From: Ditylenchus dipsaci
Lineage: Eukaryota > Nematoda > Chromadorea > Rhabditida > Anguinidae
Reading direction: 5' to 3'
Assembly (NCBI GenBank): GCA_004194705.1
Contig: SADC01000706.1
Span: 124,001-188,000 of the forward strand
Length of the DNA stretch: 64,000 nt
A program made the translations under genes and the position numbers. Below the pieces are notes generated by a model. It worked only from the letters and a program-made list of their open reading frames with translations, ran no database searches and was not told where the DNA came from. Numbering within the stretch: the stretch's first letter is position 1; each line of letters starts with the position of its first letter. Positions 11,893 to 22,192 of this stretch are shown piece after piece.

Positions 11893-14290
11893 ACAGTGAA
11901 GTCCCGCTATAACGCGTCCCCAATATAACTGAAATTGAAAGAAAATTAACATTTTATTTCAAAATAGGCAGCGGTTCCAACGAAAAAATCAGCACCGGTG
12001 CCGGTGCTTTTCTGTTAGCATTTAAAAGCCGGTTTGTGCTAATGGGAGCGTTTTGTTCAGAATTTCATGCTGAAGAAGATAGGCGAAAGAAAGTTTCAAA
12101 AAAAGTTCTTTTTTTTTCGACTTTTTATATAGATTCATTAATGGACACTCTCAGTTTTGGGGTATTTTAGTTATTTGAGTGTAACTTTTCACCTGCGACC
12201 AAAATTGTGTAGCTGAAGTGCTTATTTGGCGCCGCAAATAAATACAAGCTTAGTCGGGTAAATTGCCGTATAACATGCAAAATAGTAGCATTTTTCAAAA
12301 AACCTATAAAATATTGAATTAAGTTCCTTCGTATAAACACTACAAAATCATTGCTATCACCGTTTTTTATTTCAGTATACTTACAGTAGAAGAAAGCACA
12401 GATTCTGAACATTTTTTCGATAACAAAAACGACGAAAAATCATAACATAAAGCACTACCAGGATCAACAAATTGGTTGATGACCACGCTTTTTCCGGGTT
12501 AATTCGAATTCGCGCCTTCCTTGGCGTTCTGTATTTTCACGTTTTCTCGAGAAAATTTTTTTTTTCGAAATTTGGGGCAATTAATGCTGAGAAGAGCTCG
12601 AACATGCGTTGGCAACTGTAAAAAGCGTAAAAGTACAGAACGCCAAGAAAGGCGCGAGTTTGAATAAACCCGAAAAAATTGTGTAACTAAAGCTCTTATC
12701 AGGTGCAGAATTCAACAGGCTTTCAAAAAAATACAAACTTAGTCGGGTAAATTGCCGTATAACATGCAAAATAGTAGCATTTTTCAAAAAACCTATAAAA
12801 TATTGAATTAAGTTCCTTCGTATAAACACTAAAAAATCATTGATATCGTAGTTTATATTTCAGTACTTTTATTGCAGCAGAAAGCACAGATTCTGAGCAT
12901 CATTTTGATACCAAATAAGGCAGCAAATCATAGAACAAAGCAGTACCAGGATCAACAAATCGGTTAGTCTCGTTAAGTTGGGGGTCTCGTTAGGTCGGGG
13001 GTAGACTATGAGTCATTTTCCTAAATCGCTGACCAAATAGGCATCGAATAAAGGTTCGTTATGTTAGATTTTTCGGTAATTCGAGGGTTTGTAAACACGT
13101 GATTTGACTGTGTGCTACGTTTTATTTACTCTTCTGTTATTGAGCGTTTCTGTTTGTCAATAAAATTGTCTGAGAATGATGTTTCTATGTGGTTGAACAC
13201 TTAAGTATGAACGCGCGCAACCCTAGTTGGCAACTGTAAAAAAGCCTAAAAGTACAGAACGCCAAGAAAGGCGCGAATTGGAATTAACCCGGAAAAAGCG
13301 TGGTCATCAACCAATTTGTTGATCCTGGTAGTGCTTTATGTTATGATTTTCGTCGTTTTTGTTATCGAAAAAATGTTCAGAATCTGTGCTTTCTTCTACT
13401 GTAAGTATACTGAAATAAAAAACGGTGATAGCAATGATTTTGTAGTGTTTATACGAAGGAACTTAATTCAATATTTTATAGGTTTTTTGAAAAATGCTAC
13501 TATTTTGCATGTTATACGGCAATTTACCCGACTAAGCTTGTATTTATTTGCTGCGCCAAATAAGCACTTCAGCTCATAGTTGTGCATCTCCGAAAAACCA
13601 CCACCGCCGCCGCCGCCACCGCCGGCGGCGTCGCCAACAACACCGCCGCCGCCGCCGCCGCCAGCTAACGCTTCACTGCCAAAAAAAAAATTTCTGTTTA
13701 ATTTATGTTTGTCATAGAATAAAATTTTTTCAAGAGAACAGTAAAATTCTAAATTATGTCATTTTATCATATTTTCGTAAGATGACCATTCAAAACAAGC
13801 ATTTTTTGGCACTTTGTAATTGGTGGTGCCGCCACCGCCGCCACCGCCGCCGCCACATCGCCGCCACCGCCGCCGCCGCCGCAGCCTATGTACTCCGCCG
13901 CACCGCCACCGCCGCCGCCGACCTCATTTTCAGCCGCCGGCGCAGCCGCCGCCGCCGGCGGCACCTTATATTTTGCCGCCGCCACCTGGCGGCGCCGCCG
14001 GCGGCGGTGCGGCGGCGATCCAACTATGCTTCAGCTACACAATTTTGGTCGCAGGTGAAAAGTTACACTCAAATAACTAAAATACCCCAAAACTGAGAGT
14101 GTCCATTAATGAATCTCTATAAAAAGTCGAAAAAAAAGAACTTTTTTTGAAACTTTCTTTCGCCTATCTTCTTCAGCATGAAATTCTGAACAAAACGCTC
14201 CCATTAGCACAAACCGGCTTTTAAATGCTAACAGAAAAGCACCGGCACCGGTGCCTATTTTGAAATAAAATTTTAATTTTCTTTCAATTT
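11893..14290. repeat. Large composite inverted repeat with three copies of one unit
   Basis: The left arm (about 11930-12500) is inverted as the right arm (about 13230-14280). A third partial copy sits at about 12580-12960. Arms share GCACCGGTGCCGGTGCTTTT and GCATGTTATACGGCAATTTA or their inverses. The start, TACAGTGAAGTCCCGCTATA, looks like a Tigger end. An open frame of about 80 residues containing CAFFYCKYTEI is kept in the copies, but it has no recognised domain. The right arm is interrupted at 13575-14028. Confidence 0.7.
13575..14028. mobile_element. GCC-repeat-rich hAT-like insertion with exact empty site available
   Basis: Ends are CATAGTTG and CAACTATG. The direct repeat CTTCAGCT flanks it (13567-13574 and 14029-14036). 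The other arm of the surrounding inverted repeat, near 12211-12218, carries the same sequence once and uninterrupted, so it is the empty site. The interior consists largely of GCC/GCN trinucleotide runs in blocks. The long Arg/His/Pro-rich frames across it are products of this composition. Confidence 0.85.
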
Positions 14291-14539
14291 CAGCAAAAAT
14301 ATGTAGTGCAGATGCCACTTTTTCTTCGATAAATTTGGTTTCACTTCTTATGTATATAAACTCAGCAAAACCACATATTTTTTCAAAACAAATCAAACAA
14401 GCGATTAAAGCGAAGGAGTATTGAGAATCGGATGATTTTGTTAAGGAATGGTATAGTTCAATGTTATACTTCATCATAATTCAAACAATAATCATCAACT
14501 TTTTTGAAAGACTCTTTTCAGGTGCCACAATAAATGCAA

Positions 14540-14700
14540 TAGAGCATAAAGGTGAGAATAAGCTCACTCACTCTCACACTCAATTTCGGATTTTTATTCT
14601 CACTCACTCACTCTGAAATTTACGCTCTCACTCTCACTATCACTCTCACTTGCTTATTTTTTCATTCTCAGTGAGGATAGAGTGAGAATTGCGCCTTTCT
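14540..14700. repeat. CTCACT-type simple repeat
   Basis: Degenerate runs of CTCACTCACTCTCAC and TCACTCTCACTATCACT, closed on both sides by GTGAGAAT-like sequence. Confidence 0.7.
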
Positions 14701-14818
14701 GTTCAAGGACAATATCAACACAGTTTTATTTAAATAAAGGCAATGCGTACACCTGAATGAAAAAAAATGAAAAAAGAGAATAACAACACTTGTTCGTTGA
14801 TTTACCTTGACTTTTTAA

Positions 14819-14847
14819 AGCAAGACAGCCCTACGGGCTGTCTTGCT
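14819..14847. other. Perfect hairpin, 13-bp stem and 3-base loop
   Basis: AGCAAGACAGCCC, then TAC, then the exact complement GGGCTGTCTTGCT. I see no gene directly attached to it. Confidence 0.6.
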
Positions 14848-14879
14848 GGGGGAGCGGGGGATGTTCACGTTCAAACGCT

Positions 14880-16570
14880 CCAAATGTTAAGGCTCGGGCA
14901 GTAAATATACAAAGAGTTGCATCTGTCCTGCCCCTCTTGCCGATGAAGTCATTGCCAAATCAGGCATGAAGAATCTTTGAACCGACAGATGTTTTCATTG
15001 CTCCCGCCCAAATTATTGTGGTTATGTGCGGACAATGACGATTACTCTCCATTATTTGCTTTGGTTGTTGTTGTGAGGTTCTCCTCCTGTTGATGACTGC
15101 CTGCCTTTATAAAGTGGTGGCAAGGGCAGACAAGGTCAGTTGAGGTCATTTGGGGAGTCAAGTTGCTGGATAGTGAGGCAGCAGCAGGCAAGAACAAAGC
15201 ATCATCACAACAGTTGTGGGTGTGGTGAGGAGGGTGATGGAAGTGTTCCATCCCCCTTCCTTTCCCTTTCCTCTGACCATTCACTGCATTTAATGAGACA
15301 TAGAGGGTGGAATCGCCGGTTTTCAGACGATTTGTGAGAAATTAATTATGTGGGTAATAATCTGGTAATAATAATCTAATCTGGTTTGAAAGGCTTTGCA
15401 ATTGAAGTCTTCCAGGCTAGGTGAGATTCGTTTTTGCCAAACCTCCCTTTGGAATCTTCGATAATAGAGGATGAAGTAGTTTTTCGGCCAGCCAGACATT
15501 TTTTAAATAGAGTCAACGCTTGAATTAACAACACCATTCAATTTTGTTCCCACCCACGTCCGACACTTTTCTAACTTGATTTTCAAAACTTCTGCCAGTT
15601 TTGTTTTAACTGTTTGTTACCGAATATGGCAAGAATTCTGATTGCATTATCCTAAAAGTTTTCGTTCTAAAAAAGCAAAAGCACTCTTTTTATAAATCAA
15701 AAATGTTTGAAATCGAGCGTTGACTGTATTTTGGTTCCACACCCATATTTTGGAAATCAACCAAATATTTTTCTGCGATTTTAATAGGTCGGGTGGTAAT
15801 TAATTTCCCTACCAAAATGCTGAATTTTGCAGCCGAAAATCTGCACTATGCTGCCAAAAATATGGATTCTGCTGCCGAATTAATTAATGCAAATCCTAAT
15901 TTTTTCAGATTTTGCAGCAGATTTGTTTTGGCATCAAAATTAAATAATACCCTATTATGGGGGGGGGGGGTAAACGAAGGGGGCGGCTAGGTGTAAGGAA
16001 AATTCGGTCCGAGAAATAGGGTAAGGGGGGGGGGGTAGGCAACCCTAATAAGTAACCCCCAAAAGAAAGTTATTTATGGCTTTGTACGATGTTTTTTATG
16101 TCATTTGACCTTGTGTTTGAAATTGTTCTGCGAGTATTCACTGCAATTCTAGCCAAATCATGCACATTTTCTATTTCTATATGTGAAACACTTTTACTAG
16201 TTGACTTTTAAAATAGAAAAAAGAACAGGATCTTCTTCTTCTTCCTGTTGAGTGGTCATCCTGCACTCCTTCCCTGCCGGTGGTGACCTCTTTATTTTTT
16301 CCCATTACCTTTCCTGTAAATTCTCTTTTTTATTTGTGGTGTGACCCCACCGCTGATGACATTGAGTGAAAGTGGGGTGGTTCAGACAGCTTGTTCAACC
16401 ACCATCCCTCCTCCCTTCCACTTTTTTGAATCATCCTTCTGGTTATCCAATTCCCTGGCTGCCTGCTTCAGTTGTTTGTTGTTGATGTTGGAGAGGAGGA
16501 TGGCGGAGTAAATAAGAAATAGAGGTCAAGTCCGGCTGCAAGGAGGGGGGGGGTCATCTAGTACATTGGA
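14880..16570. other. Gene-free region with two unique islands and a Tigger-like MITE
   Basis: About 14880-15340 and 16200-16560 are less AT-rich, single-copy in this window, and contain runs such as GGTGGTGACC, TGTTGATGACTGCC and GTGGGTGTGGTGAGG. Between them, about 15510-15731, lies a Tigger-like MITE with GTCAACGCTTGAATT and its near-inverse. 15950-16040 has long G tracts. The islands could be regulatory; I have no direct evidence. Confidence 0.35.
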
Positions 16571-17044
16571 GCAGAGAGGTTTTCGCTGTTCAAAAAACGG
16601 TTGGTCATACACTGCTTGACAGCTAGCTTTGTGTTGCTGCTGTTATGGGCAAGTTGTAATGCTGAAATTAAGTTAATCAATGAGTGAAGCTGGTTGCTGC
16701 CGCTAATGGATCAATGCAGAAGTGACACAATAAGGCACTGTTTACAAATTCAAAGACAAGTGTGAAAAGCCAAAACATAGTCTCGCAGTCAAAAACAAAA
16801 CACAATAAAAATGGCCTGGCTCCCGTAAATACCACCAAATCACATTCAAATTCAGTCATTTTTAATTAGTATTTTTATGTTTTTAAGCAGGAGTAATTTC
16901 AAAGAAACAAATTTTAAATCAAACCGAAAAATAAAGTAATTATAACTAAGGACCACCAGCCGCACCAAAGTTTGTGCAAAAACTTTTAACGAAATTTTTT
17001 TGCTGCTTTCTTTTATTGGCTGAGTAATTTGGGGAGTAATACTA

Positions 17045-17498
17045 CAGTCCACTCTCGATTTAGTGTAACCCCAAAAGTTCGTTCCCGCTTAGTGTCCGGC
17101 ACTTTTTTTATCTCAGATTTTGAAGGCTTTTGCCAGTAGTTTTCGATTAGTCAAATCGAAAAATATTGCAAAGATTCCGATTTTGCATATTGGTTTTGTA
17201 AATGGCAACATTTTTGTCAAAAAGATTCGCGCTTTTTGATTTAGTGCAGCCTTATTTTCAAAAAAAATTAAAATTTTGTATTGGCTAGCCTTATTTTTTG
17301 AAAATAAGGCTACACTAAATAGAGAGGCGCGAACCTTTCGGCAAAATGTTGCCGTTTACAAAACCGACATGGAAAATTGAAAATATCTTGCGATATATTC
17401 GATTAGACTATCCAAAGACAACTGGGAAAAGCCTGCATAATCTGGGATAAAAAAGTGTCGGAACCTAGGAAAATTTTGGGGTTAATTGAGAGTGACTG
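17045..17498. mobile_element. Tigger/pogo-like MITE with TA target duplication
   Basis: CAGTCCACTCTCGATTTAGT at the left corresponds to AATTGAGAGTGACTG at the right, flanked by TA. Subterminal AAAAGTTCGTTCCCGCTTAG matches the same position in other Tigger-like copies in this window. The element is palindromic through its centre and non-coding. Confidence 0.8.
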
Positions 17499-18045
17499 TA
17501 CTCCAAAGATAATGAACTTAAGAGCGTAGTTTTGTTTCCTTTTTTCAGGTATGAAGTCCACACATTTTTGCACAAAACTGTATAAAAATATATACATCAT
17601 TCAAAAATATTATTGTATAAGAACATAAATCATGACATATATATGTGGGTGGGTGGCTGAGGAGCATCCCCTCCACACCTTCCTGTCACAGAGACGTTTT
17701 TCTGTGAACAGGGCTAAAGTAGTAGATAGGTTTTTGATGTGATCCACCAATTTAGGCTAATTAAAATGCTTTATATATGGGGCAAAGCATTCAGTCCTGG
17801 TGTTACAAGACCCTACTTATTTGAGGAAATATTTCCACCCATGAGAGAATTGGAGAAAAATAAGCTACCTAGCCCAAAATTTATTCAGATATACAGGAAC
17901 GTGAACTTTTTTGCTTTAATTTTACAAATTTGAGATTGATATACTTAATTTTTTTATCGCCTCATAAAGTATGATAAAAAAATGTTGGTCGATTTTGAAG
18001 CAAAATACGACATAGTAGCCATCGACATACTGTACTTAACGACTA

Positions 18046-18300
18046 CAGGGTGTCCCTTAAAAACTGTACCATTTTTAAATTCCCACTGTCTTGCAGTTCC
18101 TATTAATTTTCAACTAATCTTTCATTCACAATGGTCGGGTCTATATTCTCTCTGTTAATTTAATATTTTTAATCCGTTTTAGCTATAACTTATTGAAATT
18201 TGTTGGCTGAAACCTCAAAAAATATTTTTTGGGTTACACCGGTCCGCGGAAGCCCTTGACAAAAATTTTCAAAAATGCTGCAGTTTTTATTGGACACCCG
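18046..18300. mobile_element. Mariner-like MITE with TA target duplication
   Basis: CAGGGTGTCCCTTAAAAACTG-type left end and the inverse of CGGGTGTCCAATAAAAACTG at the right, flanked by TA. It shares GGAAGCCCTTGACAAAAA with 5163-5580. Confidence 0.7.
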
Positions 18301-18403
18301 TAGTTGATACATCCTCAGACCTCGAATATTTTAGGCTACAATAAAAAAAAACACAGAAATTAGTAAGGAAAACGCCCTGCTAAAGAAGTATTAGCTCCAT
18401 GCA

Positions 18404-19130
18404 CCGTAAATTCTCTAATTAACCGACCAGTTCATTTATTTTTCAATCCCTTGAAAACCTAAAAATTTTGGGGTTAATTTCGAAAATTTTGGGTGCTTGA
18501 TCAAAACTGAAAAAGTGGAATCGGTGGAGCTCGTGGGAATTCAAAAACATAATAAACAGTTTTTCAAAAAAAACTTTCCGTGGTCTGATATATAAATTTT
18601 CGAAATAGAGGTGATCGGCTAATTAGAGAATGGCTCAAATTGTTTTGCCCCGTCAAATTACTGATTTACCCCGTCAAATTACTGATTTACCCGTCAAATT
18701 ACTGATTTATCCCGTCAAATCTTTAAACTTTATTGTTTTCTTATAAACATTCTCATGTTTTTTCAATTTTATACGAAATGTAGCCTTGAATCTTAGATTT
18801 CTAACTAGTCATTAACTGAATTTATAAAATTTCAAAAAGTTGCAGAATAAGGTCTTTGTATGAAGCAAATTTTTCAAAAAAAGAGGCTCTTACAAGGACT
18901 TTTTCTGAAACTTTTCAAAATTTATTAAGTCAATTAATGGATTGTTAGAAAGCTGAGATCCGGAGCTACATGCTGGTATAAAAATTTGAAAAAATTCTAA
19001 CAAAAACTTTGAAAAATACTTAAAAGAAACAATTTTTTTCGATTTAACGGGGTAAATCAGTAATTTGACGGGGTAAATCAGTAATTTGACGGGTGAAATT
19101 AGTTACAGCCATTAGAGAATTTACTGTAAA
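18404..19130. mobile_element. Fold-back element with 21-bp-repeat arms (CCCCGTCAAATTACTGATTTA)
   Basis: Tandem units of about 21 bp, CCGTCAAATTACTGATTTAC, lie at about 18648-18725 and are inverted at about 19045-19105. The outer ends AAATTCTCTAATTA and its inverse mark the element. The same unit family builds the arms of the nested element at 46440-47190. Confidence 0.75.
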
Positions 19131-19399
19131 TATTATTGTCTACCCTGTACGAAACCAAAAAAGTTCAATTTTTTTGACAAATCGAGTTTATGAATCAAGA
19201 GGAACGTTGGTTTAACGTCATTATTTCAATGTAAATAACTTCGAAGAGACTATGATTACGGGTTTTACTTGGTAAATTAGCTTATTTTCCTGTCCCCGTT
19301 GGGTCATCGTATGAAGTATAATATAAATTTCGAAATTTGTGTTTTCACTTTTGTCAAATCCACATTAACTATTATTCCATGCAATAAATTTTGCACCAA

Positions 19400-19845
19400 A
19401 TGCTGTAGCATGTCTACTCCTCTTCTTCCTCCCCTTGTCTGTTCAAAAGAAATTGGGTCGCCGGCGATTTAGGTGGTGGTGCAGAGCACTGGAATCCAGG
19501 GATTCCTCTCACAGAAATGGAAAGTTGGAAGCAAGGGGAACTACTACTACTATTTCTGTTCCTGTTCCACTTTCTCTTGGATGACTCCTCCTGGATGCTG
19601 CTCTTCTGCTGCTGGGAGGAGGGGGACAACCTTGACCAACATCTCACACTATAGCTAGCTTGAATGGTGATGAGCCCTAGTGCTTTTCTGATTAGATGTC
19701 TTCAAGCAAAAGTCGTCTGGTTGAAATTTTTTGTGAGAGTTTGGTGTGATTTTAATATTCCTTATCATATCCATAATTGATTTTTTTCTTTTTTTCCGAA
19801 TTTTTTTTCCGACATATATTGTGAATATTCCCATTTTGCGAACAT
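19400..19845. other. Unique island, no gene called
   Basis: About 19400-19660 is a single-copy region with TCCTCTTCTTCCTCC and GGTGGTGGTGCAGAGC, unlike the AT-rich repeats around it. No frame shows a domain. Confidence 0.3.
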
Positions 19846-19846
19846 A

Positions 19847-20018
19847 CCGTATTTCCTCTAATAAGCGCCCCCGCTCCAATAAGCGCCCCCGCTCCAATAA
19901 GCGCCCCCCCTATTTTTTGACTAAAATTTGGAGTTAAGGCCATTTCTGATTGACAATTTCAAAATTTTTAGGGGTTTGAAAAATAAGCGCCCCGGGGCGC
20001 TTATTAGAGGAAATACGG
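19847..20018. mobile_element. CCGTATTTCCTCTAATA-family MITE, TA target duplication
   Basis: CCGTATTTCCTCTAATAAGC at the left and its inverse at the right, flanked by TA. Three tandem copies of AATAAGCGCCCCCGCTCC follow the left end. Relatives with the same terminal word but different interiors are at 24991-25233 and 53265-53505. Confidence 0.85.
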
Positions 20019-20075
20019 TATATAAAAAGGTTCTGTAAGTGTTCTGTAAAAATCTTATTTTGGTTTTTATTAGTA

Positions 20076-20311
20076 TTAGGTCGTGCGGAAAGTCCGTGCA
20101 GTTATTCTCAGAAGAACTTTTTGTGGCATTGTGTTTTCTCCATACATTTTATGACCGTATTTCAAAAGTTGACCACTCATTTGTAGCTGAGAATCTTAGC
20201 TACACAAGGAGTAATGAACATTCAAAAAATAATCTCAAAATTGATAGAAAATGCACAAAGCCACAAAATATTCTTTTTAAAATATCCGCACGGACTTTCC
20301 GGTCAGCCTAA
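20076..20311. mobile_element. Mariner MITE with TA target duplication
   Basis: The left end TTAGGTCGTGCGGAAAGTCC and the inverse of TTAGGCTGACCGGAAAGTCC at the right match the classical mariner terminal pattern beginning TTAGGT. TA flanks both sides. There is no transposase frame. Confidence 0.8.
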
Positions 20312-22160
20312 TATGATTGCAAGTTTTTTGAAGTGAAAACTAATTTATCGACATTTTTTTTAAATTTTTGTTATCCTTTTGATTTGATGAAACTATTTTT
20401 TTGTAGAATTTTGTTAAAGTGCTGTGTGTATTGCTGTTCCACTAGTCTTCTGTTTTAAGGATTTCAAACTGAACTATTGAGCTGATCAAAAAGATCAAAA
20501 TATTTAAATTTATTTCTGAGTTTGGTACGATAATAATCCTCAGGCACATGGCTATCCAAAAAGATCACCAACTCAGGGTTCAAATTTTTTCCGACACTTA
20601 AATTGATTAAAATAAAGTATATAATGTACTCAATTGTCTATACTTGTCTATAGGTAAAATCCAAATTATCCAAAATTAGTCTATCTTCTAGACTAGTTAT
20701 TTTATTTGTCGATTTGCAGTTGCACATCTGCAATCTTGATATCTTGGTAATTTTCAAAACATTTTGCTTTAGTATTGGTTGCTGTCATTGAACATTTAAA
20801 TGTGAACATGAAGTTGCATCTCCCCCCAGGATGGGTCATCCAACAACAAAGGGATCGGAAGAAGACCACAGAAACAATGTGCATCATCATGCAAAACCAG
20901 TTCCCCTTCCCAATTGGAAAGTGACATGCTGACCAGCACTTCTCGCTCACCTTTACTTTCACCCACAATTACACTCCACATATTTGTCAGGCGATTCCAT
21001 AAAGCATCGCCCACTACTTTTTTCAAAAAAAGCTTGATTGTAATCGCCCGACTAGTGATGGTCATCGCTTTTTTTCACCAGCTTTCACTATTTGGCTGCG
21101 CTTCATTGGTTTTGTACAGAACAGGAAGGCATTTATGCTATTTTTTGTGAAAAATATTCTGATGTTTTCGTTTTGACAGGAATAGTGATTTTTTTTGAGC
21201 TACTCGGTTTAATGCTTTAATTTGTTCATGGATATGTATTTATTCGTGTTATATTTCACTGTTCAATTACTTTGATAGAAGTAAACAAATGCACGTACTG
21301 AAATTTTTGGCGCTACTGGTTTGTACCCCTTCCAAAAAGAAAGCTACTGGAATATGCCGCACTTAAAAATTTAGGCTTAAGCTTTGTCTAAGGCTTAGGC
21401 CCGTAGGCTTAGGTTCAGGCTCAGGGCCTAGCCAATACTAACAACGGCTTTTCTACAACTTTTTTGTAAATGGTGGTTTTAGATACCCTCTAAAAATTAT
21501 TGGGGAGGGTATATTCCAGTAGGTTTTTTGGAAGGCTTTATTCCAGTAGCGTCAAATTTTTTTATGACTGTGAAGCTTTTTCTGGAAACATAGTCAAACC
21601 TGACTAAGGGACAAGTTCAAGATTTAAAATGAAATTTTTCCGAATTTGAATTGCCATGGTGCAATATCACACCTTGCTATTGGCACGAATTACATTTAAG
21701 CAATTTTTTCGCAAAATAAAACCAAAAACATTAATTTTGCACAAAATTATATCTTTTCGTCATAATTACCGCCCCATTCCGGCCAGGCGACGACGTCCTG
21801 CGCACAGCGGAGTACATCCGTTGCACATAAAAAATAAGAACGGTCGGCACAAATTTTTTTAAATGAGCATTTTTTTCGTGAGACGGCGGGGTGCAGTCCA
21901 ATTGTTAAAAGTGTGGCTCTTGTATGGGTGGAGTGATTTTTGGTTTTTCCAGTGAATCAACCGAGATTATTCAGGTGATTTTGCCGGCCAATTCACCAAT
22001 TTTCGAATTGGGTAACTCTAGTTATTATCGGGCCAAGATAGTATTTAGTGATCAATATCGCATATGATTTGCATAATCCATAATTTTATTTATAAATTTT
22101 TGATTGATCGCTTGTAAAACATAGGATATCATTGAAAACCACATCTAAAAGTTTAGTAAA
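20312..22160. other. Region upstream of the bZIP gene, no gene called
   Basis: About 20810-21065 is a unique, less AT-rich island that could be regulatory for the downstream transcription factor. About 21320-21560 is an inverted repeat (AAGCTACTGGAATATGCC against GGGTATATTCCAGTAGG). 21370-21430 contains degenerate TTAGGC-like words. I find no credible exon. Confidence 0.35.
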
Positions 22161-22167
22161 TTTTCAG
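22161..22167 (+). promoter_or_regulatory. TTTTCAG splice acceptor 26 bases before the bZIP ATG
   Basis: The acceptor TTTTCAG directly precedes a short leader and the ATG at 22193. It could end a 5' UTR intron or be a spliced-leader addition site. The other genes starting at 54412 and 37828 have the same arrangement. Confidence 0.5.
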
Positions 22168-22192
22168 TGTGGAGAGTGGCGTATTGTATTGC

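Noticed and set aside
13548..14096. 182-residue Arg/His/Pro-rich frame
   Set aside because: It is a product of GCC trinucleotide runs inside a mobile element inserted in a repeat.
21370..21430. Cluster of TTAGGC-like words, the nematode telomere unit
   Set aside because: Only a few degenerate copies with irregular spacing; too weak to support a telomeric tract or to name the organism.
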